Positions 34,362-44,980 of a DNA stretch of 64,000 nucleotides are shown in pieces. The translations under genes and the position numbers were made by a program. The notes beneath the pieces were generated by a model. That model made no database searches, was not told the origin of the DNA, and worked only from the letters and a program-made list of their open reading frames with translations. The stretch covers positions 124,001 through 188,000 of the forward strand of contig JAAWWF010000003.1 in the NCBI GenBank assembly GCA_021404565.1, in the 5' to 3' direction. Source of the stretch: Roseivirga sp. GTDB lineage: Bacteria; Bacteroidota; Bacteroidia; Cytophagales; Cyclobacteriaceae. Every line of letters starts with the position of its first letter. Within the stretch, counting starts at the first letter, position 1.

Positions 34362-34844
34362 TCAGGTGGTTGCTTTAGGCTGATTGCTTTTCAAGAGGAG
34401 TGAACTGATGAGGTTTATAATAAAACCGATTAACAGTACTGTAATAAACATGATGAGCCCCTGAAACCAGAATGTGGTGGCAAACTCAGGCATATCGGCC
34501 ATTTGACTTTGAGTAGTTCCTTCCTCTTTCCATTGGTCAAAGTCGTTTCCGGCAATGAAAAAAAACAGCATGCTGTAAATAAAGATGATAACCGAGGCTA
34601 CCAGGGTAATACCCATACCAATTCTGAAACTCTGGCCCATAGATACCACTCCATTATTGAGTTTGTCTCTGAAATATTTAATACCCAGAGGTACACACAT
34701 AAGAGAGACGATAATGGAGAGGTAACCTACCCATTGCGAGACCCCGAAACCGAGGGGTTTGGCAATAAGAAACCAGTTGAGTAGGCCCAGTACTACTGAG
34801 GTAAGCCCACCGATAATCCCATAGCGAATGACAAATTTCTTCAT
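34362..34844 (-). CDS. DUF4199 family membrane protein
   Basis: The ATG at 34844 gives 160 residues starting MKKFVIRYGIIGGL; a longer frame begins at 34898. There are four membrane helices (about 9-30, 36-55, 75-95 and 125-148) and the Bacteroidota DUF4199 pattern of short hydrophobic helices with a conserved GIKYFRDK loop. It is near a LuxR-type membrane regulator, as often seen, and immediately precedes the GyrI-like gene. The function is unknown. Confidence 0.85.
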   Translation of the reverse strand: MKKFVIRYGIIGGLTSVVLGLLNWFLIAKPLGFGVSQWVGYLSIIVSLMCVPLGIKYFRDKLNNGVVSMGQSFRIGMGITLVASVIIFIYSMLFFFIAGNDFDQWKEEGTTQSQMADMPEFATTFWFQGLIMFITVLLIGFIINLISSLLLKSNQPKATT

Positions 34845-34987
34845 AACTCTTTTGTTTGATCCGGTGGTGATTTTAGGGCTTTTGTGCCTCACAAACATCC
34901 ATCAAAAGTATGATTTTTGAAAAACTGAACGAAATGATACGAAAGTACCATGTCTGAAAATGCCGTCAGGACGTATCAGTATTGAAG

Positions 34988-35401
34988 TCAGATAATGCCC
35001 AGGTCTCTACCGATTTTTACCGCCTCGGTACGCCTTTTTGCATTGAGCTTGCCCAATACACGGGAGACATGGGTTTTTACGGTGCTTTCCGAAATAAAGA
35101 GGCTATTGGCTATTTCCATATTGGAAAGTCCATCGGCCATTAAGAGCAATACTCTGTGTTCTTGCTTGCTCAGGTCCGCTCGGTAGTCGGTGGAATTACT
35201 GTCAGGTGAAATTACTTTGGCTGAGCTTTTGGTATACAAAAAGCGATTGATGAAAAAGCCGATGAGAATAAACAGACAGCCGGCAATGATGATAAATACA
35301 TCACTGGAATCCTGTGAGCTTAGAATGGTCAGCTTACTCAATTGAAAGAGGAGAGCAATGGCTGCTGCCAGTCCACCGAAAATTAAAATGGTTTGTCTCA
35401 T
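34988..35401 (-). CDS. LuxR-type regulator with two membrane segments
   Basis: 137 residues. Two membrane helices (about 5-20 and 33-52) are followed by a LuxR/FixJ helix-turn-helix (about 74-137): LSKQEHRVLLLMADGLSNME, then NSLFISESTVKTHVSRVLGK. It has no receiver domain. Such short membrane-attached LuxR proteins are common in Bacteroidota beside small membrane genes; here the DUF4199 gene follows 143 bases downstream. It may regulate that gene. Confidence 0.88.
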   Translation of the reverse strand: MRQTILIFGGLAAAIALLFQLSKLTILSSQDSSDVFIIIAGCLFILIGFFINRFLYTKSSAKVISPDSNSTDYRADLSKQEHRVLLLMADGLSNMEIANSLFISESTVKTHVSRVLGKLNAKRRTEAVKIGRDLGII

Positions 35402-35478
35402 CAGCTAATGAAATCAATACTCAAGTTAATCATTTGTTGAAATTTTCTGATGCTGAGTTTCTGAAGGCCCCTGACTTT

Positions 35479-37896
35479 CTATTGGCAATGTTGCTTCATA
35501 AAACGATCGACCAGGTTGGCGATGGCTCCTATGTTATCTTTGTCGTACAAAAAATCCTTGTGTTCCCCGGGGAGTGTTTGATTCAGTTTTATGTTGTTGT
35601 TATAAACATGCCATTTGTAATCATACTCCAGTCGATACCTGATATTTGATGAGTTGGAAGCTTTGATAATACCCAATGGAAAATCGGCTTGTGAGGGCCT
35701 TTCCCCACTAAGCTCAAAGGCGTTGAAAAAGTTGTCGTAGCCCGCCCGATGCCTTGATTCCGGGGCTTGATTTCTGTCCGCTGTTTTTGAGGAGTGTCTA
35801 CTTTTTGTCATCTGAAAGCGCCTGCGCATTATGTGGCCGAGCTGCTTGGGCTTTCTTATATGTTGGTAAAGCAGTTGGGTTGCTCTCAGCCAGTTGGAGA
35901 CCTTTTTCCTTCTTTTGTTACTGGCCTGGTAGGTGTGTGTGTCCAGCATTACCACGCCCACATTACTGTTGGCTTGAGAAGCTGTGCTATAGGCCAAATA
36001 TCCTGCAAATGAGTGCCCTATAAAACATGAAAAACCAATTGAGCTATTCTTCAGAAGCTGAGAGCATTTTTTCGCGATACTGTCTGGTGATTCATAGCGC
36101 TTTCCTGAGCCGGGTGTGTATTGAATAAGAAAGCTGTTGTAGTTTTCTTCGAGCAGGTCAACTATGGGCAAATAGTGTTCATAACCTACATACATAGAGG
36201 GGAAGAAGAGGATATTAGGATTTTGTGAATTGAAGCCCCCAATGTTTTTGAGAAGATAGGGGCGGGTATTTTCAAGGTAGTCAAAAAGCTCCCCATAGCG
36301 AGGGTTCATATAGATAGCGTTGGGCTCAATTTCTACATCAAAGGCCTTGTTCAACAATGTAGATAAGACTGCTGCGGAAATGGAGTCACCTCCGAGGTCC
36401 TTGAAAAAGTGTTTGCCGTCAAATTCAGTTTCGGCCGGAAATACTCTATGCCACTGCTCATAATAGTTGAGGTCTTTATCGCTGTACTCTGCATTGCGAT
36501 CGCGTTGGATTAGTTTCCTTACACCTTCAATGTCCGGTTTGCCACTATGAGTTTTCGGAAGCTTCTCATTGAAAACATACAATTGAAAACTTTGGGTTTG
36601 CAACAGATCAGTTAAAAGTCTGCGTACCTGGTTTTTTTTGAGAACGCTGTGAATAAATAGTCTTAGTACAGATCCCCGGCCGGACAGATCGGCACGGCAA
36701 TCAAAGATGTTATCCTCTCTGAGGATGGTTTGTTCCAGTTGGTCAAGATCAACGAATTCACCTTTCAGTTTTAACCGGGCTCTGGACGCATTGCCTAGAA
36801 TTAGTTTTCCATTAGCATCAATCTGCCCCTCGTCATCTGAAATAAAGATGCGATCGCCATTTTCAGATTCAGAAAAACTATCGGGTCCCTGTATATACCT
36901 GGTGCCCATTACCTTGCTGGTTATAGCAATGCGGCCATATGATAAAGGCTGACCCCCGGTGTCAACAATGGAGAGTTCCTTTTCGGGAATCGGTGAGTAA
37001 GGGATTTCCTTTTTAGGCAAAGGAGTATCTGTTTCTGAAATATACTCCGCGATACTCCTGGCTTCCGAACTGGCAATGGCTACCTGCAGTTTACTGTGCC
37101 GGGGAAACTTCTTTTGAAACAAAGCAATATCACGGACATAGACCGGCTCACCTCCCAGGCATATAAATCGGATGTCGAGGCGGCTGAAATCGTATTGATA
37201 GTTCAACAGGGGCCTGAACATGGTGGGTATCAGCGTGGTCATGGTAATTCGCTTGTATTTCCAGAATTCATAAATACCGGTGATGGCCAGCGAGGCATTG
37301 TTGTAAATATGCAGAGAGGCTCCTGAAAGCAGGGCAGGGAAAATGGAGGACAAAGAAGCGCTGAAACTCAGGGAAGAAATAACATCGATGTTATCTTCAG
37401 AACCAATTTCATGTGCTTCTACCTGCCGGATGGTGTCTTCCAGGATCGAATAGTAACTATGTTCAGTAATCTTTGTGGCTGCCAGGCCGCCTGAGCTGGT
37501 AGTCCAACAGAAGGGGGCTTCTGCGGGCATCTCTTCCCTGACTTCAAAATCACCAGACAGGTGGGAAACTCCTTCAGTATATTGTGATTCGTTCAGGAGA
37601 AAGACATCCTCTAAAACTGCCGGCTCAGTTTGATCAATCAGCTGACTGTTGGTGGACCAAAAAGCCTTGCCTGATACCAAAGTGGCAAAGATGGCCGGGA
37701 TACCTTGCAGTGGGTGAGCCAGGTCTATCCCGATGACACATTTATGAGAGGTGCCCAGGAATATGGATAGTCTTTTAACCCTGCTTAAGAGTTCATCAAA
37801 AGACAATTCCTCTTTGCCGAAGGTAGCGAAGGGTTTATTGCTGTAGTAAGCTGCCTGCTTTTGTAAGTACCTCCAGAGGTTTGGATACATATTCAC
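35479..37896 (-). CDS. NRPS-like adenylation-carrier-thioesterase protein
   Basis: 805 residues. Residues 1-455 form an AMP-binding domain with a degenerate A3 loop (TTSSGGLAATK, 132-142), an A7/A8-like region (SDDEGQID and RARLKLKGEF) and the A10 lysine K453 (SGKPD). Residues about 475-545 are a carrier domain with phosphopantetheine serine S505 (DLGGDS). Residues about 555-800 are a thioesterase with nucleophile S629 (GHSFAG) and H779 (PGEH). There is no condensation domain, so it resembles single-module NRPS-like enzymes that activate one acid and release or dimerise it. It overlaps a GNAT gene by 62 bases. Substrate unknown. Confidence 0.88.
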   Translation of the reverse strand: MNMYPNLWRYLQKQAAYYSNKPFATFGKEELSFDELLSRVKRLSIFLGTSHKCVIGIDLAHPLQGIPAIFATLVSGKAFWSTNSQLIDQTEPAVLEDVFLLNESQYTEGVSHLSGDFEVREEMPAEAPFCWTTSSGGLAATKITEHSYYSILEDTIRQVEAHEIGSEDNIDVISSLSFSASLSSIFPALLSGASLHIYNNASLAITGIYEFWKYKRITMTTLIPTMFRPLLNYQYDFSRLDIRFICLGGEPVYVRDIALFQKKFPRHSKLQVAIASSEARSIAEYISETDTPLPKKEIPYSPIPEKELSIVDTGGQPLSYGRIAITSKVMGTRYIQGPDSFSESENGDRIFISDDEGQIDANGKLILGNASRARLKLKGEFVDLDQLEQTILREDNIFDCRADLSGRGSVLRLFIHSVLKKNQVRRLLTDLLQTQSFQLYVFNEKLPKTHSGKPDIEGVRKLIQRDRNAEYSDKDLNYYEQWHRVFPAETEFDGKHFFKDLGGDSISAAVLSTLLNKAFDVEIEPNAIYMNPRYGELFDYLENTRPYLLKNIGGFNSQNPNILFFPSMYVGYEHYLPIVDLLEENYNSFLIQYTPGSGKRYESPDSIAKKCSQLLKNSSIGFSCFIGHSFAGYLAYSTASQANSNVGVVMLDTHTYQASNKRRKKVSNWLRATQLLYQHIRKPKQLGHIMRRRFQMTKSRHSSKTADRNQAPESRHRAGYDNFFNAFELSGERPSQADFPLGIIKASNSSNIRYRLEYDYKWHVYNNNIKLNQTLPGEHKDFLYDKDNIGAIANLVDRFMKQHCQ

Positions 37897-38626
37897 AATA
37901 AGATGCGTAATGAGAGAAGTTCGATTTTACGAGGTTTTGGTAGCTAATGCTACCGGTGTATGCCCAGGAAACAAACTCAGTGTGGCCTTTTAGCCGGGCC
38001 AGTCTTATCCGGTCAGCAATCACCTGCTTATGAAGTCCCATATTTCTGTAGGCAGGTAATATCGCTCCGGCAGATAGAAATACGCATTCTGGCCCATAAT
38101 AATTCGAGCAAATACCTGCTCTGTTTCCTTCATGATTTACAAAGAAAAAATCTACGCTGTCCTCCTGCCATAACAACTCAAAGTTTGAGGATACTTCTTT
38201 GTAATCGGTGTTGTCCGACCCAAAACCTTCCAGGTAAATACGGGTATATTCCAGCAGGTCTTTGCCGGTTTTGACCTCCGTCAGGACTAATTCATTTTTA
38301 CTTATCTGCAGATCTCTTTTTATGGTTTGTTTCAGGCAGGCAATCTCATGAAAAGTCTCTTCCAGAACCAGATTTGTAAACGAGTCTTTTATGACAGCAG
38401 GGAAGAGAAGTTTAATGTCTGACCTACCTTCTGCTAAGTACAGATGAAGTACCTCTTCCAATTCAGCCTGCCGGTAATTCGCTGATTTGAACAGTATGTA
38501 ATTGAAATAATCTACCTCGCTGAATTGATAAAATGTAAGAGAATCAGTATCACCGAATCTGATACCAGGTTTTCGGTTTTGAAAACAGGATAACCTGAAT
38601 TGATCATAGGTTTGAAAAGTGTACAT
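37835..38626 (-). CDS. GNAT-like acyltransferase
   Basis: The ATG at 38626 gives 263 residues starting MYTFQTYDQFRLS; a longer frame with an unlikely extension starts at 38725. The C-terminal half has the GNAT fold: VFLSAGAILPAYRNMG with the acyl-CoA loop in weakened form (RNMGLH instead of RxxGxG), then HKQVIADRIRLARLKG, and a last strand-helix SYQNLVKSNF. It overlaps the NRPS-like gene by 62 bases and probably acts on the same small product, for instance by N-acylation. Confidence 0.75.
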   Translation of the reverse strand: MYTFQTYDQFRLSCFQNRKPGIRFGDTDSLTFYQFSEVDYFNYILFKSANYRQAELEEVLHLYLAEGRSDIKLLFPAVIKDSFTNLVLEETFHEIACLKQTIKRDLQISKNELVLTEVKTGKDLLEYTRIYLEGFGSDNTDYKEVSSNFELLWQEDSVDFFFVNHEGNRAGICSNYYGPECVFLSAGAILPAYRNMGLHKQVIADRIRLARLKGHTEFVSWAYTGSISYQNLVKSNFSHYASYCEYVSKPLEVLTKAGSLLQQ

Positions 38627-38804
38627 CTGAGTAGCGAAATTGTCAGGTGCCTGACTACAAATGTATAGAGCGAATGATGAAATGAAAGCGCCACGCAAAC
38701 AATTGGTTAACCGCTTGTGTATCAACTATAAGCTTCCCGGTTTAAAAGAAAGAATAGTACTGTCTTTAATTGAAAAAAGTCTGAATTATGAGGGCAGTCC
38801 GGCT

Positions 38805-39140
38805 TTATGAAATCCACTCACTGATGTCTTGCTTCATGGCCTGCTCCCAAAACTCTCTTTTATTCTGGTATATATGGGTTAATGGCCAGGGGCCCTTTTC
38901 ACGTCCACTCGTCCAGGTAAGGTGAACTACCGCAATGCGCCCATCTTCGAGTTCTATGAGGATATCGTCATTGTCCTGTCTTCTGCCGATTAAGGTCGCT
39001 TTCAGTCGGTATAGCCGGTGTTTGCGATGAACTTCTTTTTTTAACTCCTTCAAAAGCTCTTGTTTAACATCCTGTGAATATGCGTTGATATCCTCCCACG
39101 GTGGATCGAATTGAAGTTGGAAGTTGTCAGATTCATTCAT
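38805..39140 (-). CDS. Small conserved hypothetical protein
   Basis: 111 residues, soluble, with basic N-terminal half and a beta core (ILIELEDGRIAVVHLTWTS) followed by an aromatic/acidic C-terminus. This pattern occurs in small proteins of many bacteria but I know no function. It stands alone on the minus strand. Confidence 0.75.
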   Translation of the reverse strand: MNESDNFQLQFDPPWEDINAYSQDVKQELLKELKKEVHRKHRLYRLKATLIGRRQDNDDILIELEDGRIAVVHLTWTSGREKGPWPLTHIYQNKREFWEQAMKQDISEWIS

Positions 39141-39469
39141 GAATGGAACAGATAGAAACGTCTGGTCTATTATTCAGACCGGATCAATTTATAATACTTC
39201 TCAATAATTTCCATCATTCTTTGCCTGTGCTCCTAGCCAGGGAATTCCCTTTCAATAAATGTCTAGGGTTCGTGGGTTGAAATAAGTGAACCATCGCTTC
39301 TTGAAGATTTTGAAATTCAAGTAGATTACAAACCCCAAGAGAACTTCTCAGGGAGATTACCTGTCTGTTTCAGGCAGGCTTCGCCATTGCTCGTAATGAC
39401 GATTATAAACGTCACTGCGAGCAACGCGAAGCAGTCTTGTAGTATTGTTCCAAAGTGATTGGGAAATTA
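39141..39469. other. 329-base intergenic region with repeat copy 3
   Basis: It lies between two minus-strand genes. It is dominated by a degenerate palindromic repeat (39341-39438); no gene or promoter was recognised in the rest. Confidence 0.55.
39341..39438. repeat. Degenerate palindromic repeat, copy 3, with inner hairpin
   Basis: The outer ends are GGGAGATTACCTG and CGCGAAGCAGTCTTG; an inner stem TTGCTCGTAATGACG / CGTCACTGCGAGCAA (13 of 15 paired) surrounds the loop ATTATAAA. It is a more symmetric version of the family seen at 27.2 and 29.9 kb. Confidence 0.7.
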
Positions 39470-41473
39470 CTACTTCTCAGTACTAAATGAACTGGCAGGG
39501 AGTCCTTCTTTATTGAATAAGGTTGGTATACCCCTGTCTTTCCATGCATAGCGTACGTACATTGGTTTTTGAATAGAGGGGTGATAGACTTCAACAGTGT
39601 TATCCACTACAAAGGCTTTTACGGAAATGAAATCTTTGTTTTCTCCCGCTATCTCAAATCCACTTAATCGACCTTTAACGATATCCAGGCCTGAACCTAC
39701 ATGATCAAATTCCACAATGATCTTATTACCGTCTACCCGATGACTTCTGTAGAGTGGTCCCGAAGCAATCAGGTCTTTTCCATAGTCATTGGCCAGGGCA
39801 AGGCCGGCCAGCCTGGCACCCACATCCTGCTTATTGGCCGGGTGAATGTTGGTATAGTTGCCAATGTCCATCGTTACAACCATACCGGTGTTGATAGTCG
39901 AGAGCGTCTTGCGCTGGGCATCACGGAGCTTCTGTGATTGGTCATTTTCAATCGGGCCAGTGTGGTATCGAAATGGTGCTATCTGTACAAAGTAAAAGGG
40001 GAAATCATTATTCCAGCGTTCCCTCCAGTCTTCAATCATGGCAGAGAAGAGTCTTTCGTATTGGGTTGCACGACCTACATTCGATTCTCCCTGATACCAG
40101 ATAGCTCCTTTAATGGTATAAGGTAAAAGAGGGTTGATCATGGCATTGAAAAGGACCGATGGCGTACCTGAAGACAACTTCCGAATATCAGGCCGAGCTT
40201 CAAAACCGTTTTCGTCCAGGGTGTAACTGTAGAACTTGCCCTGGTATATCTCAGCCACAGGCCTCGATTTCCATGTTCCGTTCAGGTCGATTTTTTCACC
40301 AGAGCCAGATGATAAAGTAATAGGCCCGTTAACGGCACCGGGCCCTCCGGTATCAATAGCACGAATGGCGATTACATTTTCACCCTCTTTCAGAATTGAT
40401 GTGGGCACAGTATACTCTCGCTTTACATTATAGTAGCCCGGTCCACCTAAGCCGCCAATTTTTTGGCCATTGACATAAGTAGCATCCATATCATCAATGG
40501 CTCCTATATCAAGTGTGTATTCGGTATCGAGGTTGGTGATTGTGAACTTCTTCCTAAGCCATATAGCCCCGTCTATTTCACCACTGCCAAGTTCATCAAA
40601 CCGGCCTGGTAGCTCAGCTTCAGACCATTTGCTGTCATCAAAGTCAGCTTGAGAGGCCTGTTCATCGGCAAAACTGATATTGTTCCAGTCATCCTCCGTA
40701 TTTGGAATAGAGACGGTTTCCCATTTGGCAAACCAGTCATTAGTCGCTTGTTGAGAGGCTGAATTACCCAGGCTTTCGAGCGCTTTGTCAAAATCTCTAA
40801 GGCTTGTTAGCTTAGATTTACTGGCCCAGGCTTCTGCAGGTGTACCTCCCCAACTGGAGTGGATGATGCCAATGGGAATATTGAGTTGCTGATGAAGCTT
40901 GCGGGCAAAGAAATAGGCTGTGGCACTAAAATCACCAGCGGTTTGTGGAGAAGTTACCTCCCAACTGCCAGTGATAGAATTTATGGGGTTGGCTGTCAGG
41001 TTGCGCTGAACTGTTAACATGCGAATGTCAGGATAGGCTGCATTTGAAATTTCTTCGGCAGAATTCTGAATAATGTCATTTGGTGGCCAGCCTTTTAAGG
41101 GCATTTCCATATTCGATTGTCCCGATGCCAGCCAAATCTCACCAATCATCACATCTGCTATTTTGATGGTACTGTCTCTGGTGCTGACCTGAACCTCAAA
41201 AGGGCCGCCAGCAGCTGGTGTGGGAATTATCAGTTGCCAGTGTCCGTTTTCATCGGCCTCTCCCTCAACCTCGCTACCCCAGCTTCCAGAAATGGTCACC
41301 GTCTGGTTGGCTCCCGATTCTCCCCAAATGGCCACAGATTCTTTTTGTTGTAGCACCATATGATCAGAGAAGAGGGGACTTAATGCTAATGAATCAACAC
41401 TTTTGGAATCGCAAGAGACTAAAACTGCCAGAATAATAAGGACTACTAAGGGGCGGAATTTGTGAGAGAACAT
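39470..41473 (-). CDS. Sialate O-acetylesterase-like lipoprotein (SGNH fold)
   Basis: The ATG at 41473 gives 667 residues with a lipoprotein signal (LVVLIILAVLVSC, lipidated C21). The longer frame starts at 41509. The N-terminal domain (LSPLFSDHMVLQQKESVAIW) is a sialate-esterase beta domain, the SGNH hydrolase block I is EIWLASGQSNMEMPL, a galactose-binding-like jelly roll interrupts it (about residues 270-400, WLRKKFTI), and the second half has IWYQGESNVG and a late DIGNYTNIHPANK histidine. It would remove O-acetyl groups from sialic acid or plant glycans. Confidence 0.9.
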   Translation of the reverse strand: MFSHKFRPLVVLIILAVLVSCDSKSVDSLALSPLFSDHMVLQQKESVAIWGESGANQTVTISGSWGSEVEGEADENGHWQLIIPTPAAGGPFEVQVSTRDSTIKIADVMIGEIWLASGQSNMEMPLKGWPPNDIIQNSAEEISNAAYPDIRMLTVQRNLTANPINSITGSWEVTSPQTAGDFSATAYFFARKLHQQLNIPIGIIHSSWGGTPAEAWASKSKLTSLRDFDKALESLGNSASQQATNDWFAKWETVSIPNTEDDWNNISFADEQASQADFDDSKWSEAELPGRFDELGSGEIDGAIWLRKKFTITNLDTEYTLDIGAIDDMDATYVNGQKIGGLGGPGYYNVKREYTVPTSILKEGENVIAIRAIDTGGPGAVNGPITLSSGSGEKIDLNGTWKSRPVAEIYQGKFYSYTLDENGFEARPDIRKLSSGTPSVLFNAMINPLLPYTIKGAIWYQGESNVGRATQYERLFSAMIEDWRERWNNDFPFYFVQIAPFRYHTGPIENDQSQKLRDAQRKTLSTINTGMVVTMDIGNYTNIHPANKQDVGARLAGLALANDYGKDLIASGPLYRSHRVDGNKIIVEFDHVGSGLDIVKGRLSGFEIAGENKDFISVKAFVVDNTVEVYHPSIQKPMYVRYAWKDRGIPTLFNKEGLPASSFSTEK

Positions 41474-41629
41474 AACAAGTCGGGGCTGATTATGTTTGAA
41501 TATAGGCATTCGCTCTTAAGCATCCATTTGTTTAGCCAATAGGGCTTCTTTTGAAGGTCTAGAGCCTGCTCTATTTAAGCATGAAAACACGTATCCAATC
41601 TCTTTCTTTTCCTCAATTCAAAAATGCTA

Positions 41630-41659
41630 TTGCCTAATCGCGAATAGCCCTTATTTTTG
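41630..41659 (+). promoter_or_regulatory. Bacteroidota-type promoter for carA
   Basis: TTG, 19 bases, TATTTTTG, matching the TTTG / TAnnTTTG consensus. The transcript would begin about 30 bases before the ATG at 41692. Confidence 0.65.
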
Positions 41660-41691
41660 CAGGAATGCGAAAGCGCATCTGAGTCAATATT

Positions 41692-42798
41692 ATGTCAAAC
41701 ACGAACAATACCCCAACCCCTAAGAAGGCCGTCCTCCTTCTGGAAGATGGTTCCAGATTTGAAGGCGTAGCCATTGGTAAAATCGGGATAGCCGGAGGCG
41801 AAATATGCTTTAATACAGGCATGACCGGCTATCAGGAAATTTACACCGACCCCTCTTACTACGGACAAATTGTAGTTAATACCACTTCTCACATAGGCAA
41901 CTATGGTGTGGAAAGCAGCGAACAGGAATCTGATGCGCCCAAGATCAGAGGCCTGGTAGTAAATGCTTTTTCAGAAGATTTTAGCAGACCTACAGGAGAT
42001 TCATCACTTCAGCAATATCTGGAGGATAACAACATTGTAGGAATTGCCGGTTTGGATACCCGTTTACTCGTCCGTCAAATAAGAGATAAGGGCGCTATGA
42101 ACTCTATTATATGTTCAAGCGATCTTTCTGACGATGAAATGGCACGAGAGCTCGCTTCCATTCCATCTATGGAAGGGCTTGAGCTGTCCTCTTTTGTAAG
42201 CACAAAAGAGCCATACTTTGTGGGCGATGAAAATGCAGCGCACAAAGTGGCAGTGCTGGACATTGGTGTGAAAACCAGTATCCTGACACACCTTGCCAGC
42301 CGTGGTTGCTACCTGAAGGTATTTAATGCAAAAACTTCATTTGATGAGATGGCTGCCTGGAACCCAGATGGCTACTTCCTGTCTAACGGACCGGGTGACC
42401 CCTCTGCCATGGACTATGCTGTTGACACGGCTAAAAAAATTATTGAGACTGATAAACCACTCTTTGGTATCTGTCTTGGACATCAAATCATATCACTGGC
42501 CTGTGGTATCTCTACTTTCAAAATGCACAATGGTCACAGAGGATTGAATCACCCTGTGAAAAACCTCGTGTCTGGTAAAAGTGAGGTTACCTCTCAAAAC
42601 CACGGTTTTGCAGTCAACAGAGAAGATGTAGAGGCTTCAGAATTGGTTGAAATGACGCATGTGAATCTCAATGATCACACGGTAGCGGGCATCCAGGTAA
42701 AAGGACGGAAAACGTTTTCCGTACAATATCACCCTGAGTCTTCTCCCGGTCCACACGATTCGCGTTATTTGTTCGATCAATTTATCGCCCTATTCTAA
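41692..42798 (+). CDS. carA: Carbamoyl-phosphate synthase small (glutaminase) subunit
   Basis: 368 residues. It hydrolyses glutamine and channels ammonia to CarB for carbamoyl phosphate, the precursor of arginine and pyrimidines. The N-terminal CPSase domain starts KKAVLLLEDGSRFEG and has the CFNTGMTGYQEIYTDPSY signature; the C-terminal class I amidotransferase domain has the nucleophile cysteine in LFGICLGHQI and the His/Glu pair in QYHPES. The length is standard. carB is not in the window; eno follows after 13 bases. Confidence 0.97.
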   Translation: MSNTNNTPTPKKAVLLLEDGSRFEGVAIGKIGIAGGEICFNTGMTGYQEIYTDPSYYGQIVVNTTSHIGNYGVESSEQESDAPKIRGLVVNAFSEDFSRPTGDSSLQQYLEDNNIVGIAGLDTRLLVRQIRDKGAMNSIICSSDLSDDEMARELASIPSMEGLELSSFVSTKEPYFVGDENAAHKVAVLDIGVKTSILTHLASRGCYLKVFNAKTSFDEMAAWNPDGYFLSNGPGDPSAMDYAVDTAKKIIETDKPLFGICLGHQIISLACGISTFKMHNGHRGLNHPVKNLVSGKSEVTSQNHGFAVNREDVEASELVEMTHVNLNDHTVAGIQVKGRKTFSVQYHPESSPGPHDSRYLFDQFIALF

Positions 42799-42808
42799 TT
42801 GTAATTGA

Positions 42809-44101
<1,293 letters not shown>

Positions 44102-44121
44102 ACTTTCAAAACATTATAAGT

Positions 44122-44154
44122 AAGCCCGCTGACCGATGGTTAGTGGGTTTTTTT
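44122..44154 (+). terminator. Rho-independent terminator after eno
   Basis: Ten-bp stem with two G-T pairs (CCCGCTGACC / GGTTAGTGGG), GAT loop, then seven T. Confidence 0.85.
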
Positions 44155-44340
44155 GTTGCCATAAACTCCGCCAGGTCAATTGCCAAAAATAGAGAGGGGA
44201 TTGATAGAAGCTGCCCACCCACGAAATAACTCCAGGAATTCTTAACTCAAAATGTGTTTTTTAATCAGATTCACCTCTTTTTGGCTTATATTGTTGTGTT
44301 TTTTTAAACTACTTCGAAAGAAGATTCCGAAACTACTACT

Positions 44341-44931
44341 ATGAAAACTAAGCCAAACAAACTCACATTGGCAATACTAATGCTAGTACCAACATTTCTT
44401 CTTCTTCTTCATCTTTCTTGTGAAGGTGAAGGTGTTGATATACCTCATTGTACTATACCGGTAAACATAGAGGTGTTAGGAGCCTGGGATTCTGTTGTTG
44501 GAAGAAGTACAGGAAGCATAAGTGTTGAAGCTACCAGAGGAAATGGAGGCTATGAATACAGCCTTAACGGAGGGGCATTTCAAAGTTCTGGAGAGTTTAT
44601 AGACTTGGCTGGAGGTGACTATACGGTTGTAGCGAGGGATAGACAGGGCTGCTCTAATTCTGTTTTATTGACTATAAACGAAGTTGAAGTTCCTTCTTTT
44701 GCCAATGTTGTATTGCCAATTGTTGAAATGAGTTGTTCTATCCGTTCTTGTCATGATGGCAGACGCCAGCTATTTCAGATGATAGACTATGCTGATATTA
44801 TTCCACGAGTTGCAGCGATGAGATTGAGCGTTACCAATCGAACAATGCCTCCTCGCGGGAGGACCGCTCTGACCGATGCTCAGATCAACTCTATTGTGAC
44901 CTGGATCGATGGGGATGCTCCTAATAACTAG
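44341..44931 (+). CDS. Lipoprotein with SprB-like repeat and CX4CH cytochrome-like domain
   Basis: 196 residues. A lipoprotein signal (LLLLHLSC, C27) is followed by a single SprB-like repeat (residues about 58-110, GNGGYEYSLNGG and GDYTVVARDRQGC), then a cytochrome-c-like end: C132-SIRS-C137-H138 and the late TMPPRGRTALTDAQIN (possible axial M169). CX4CH is not the normal CXXCH heme motif, but similar ones occur in Bacteroidota and heme attachment remains possible. The role is unknown; the protein is surface or periplasmic. Confidence 0.75.
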   Translation: MKTKPNKLTLAILMLVPTFLLLLHLSCEGEGVDIPHCTIPVNIEVLGAWDSVVGRSTGSISVEATRGNGGYEYSLNGGAFQSSGEFIDLAGGDYTVVARDRQGCSNSVLLTINEVEVPSFANVVLPIVEMSCSIRSCHDGRRQLFQMIDYADIIPRVAAMRLSVTNRTMPPRGRTALTDAQINSIVTWIDGDAPNN

Positions 44932-44941
44932 AAAAAGCTTG

Positions 44942-44976
44942 TTTTTGACATTGTCTTAAAAATTGGGTTATTTTTG
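44942..44976 (+). promoter_or_regulatory. Bacteroidota-type promoter for divIC-like gene
   Basis: TTTTTG, 21 bases, TATTTTTG. The -7 box ends 4 bases before the ATG at 44981, so the mRNA may be leaderless. Confidence 0.55.
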
Positions 44977-44980
44977 TAGT

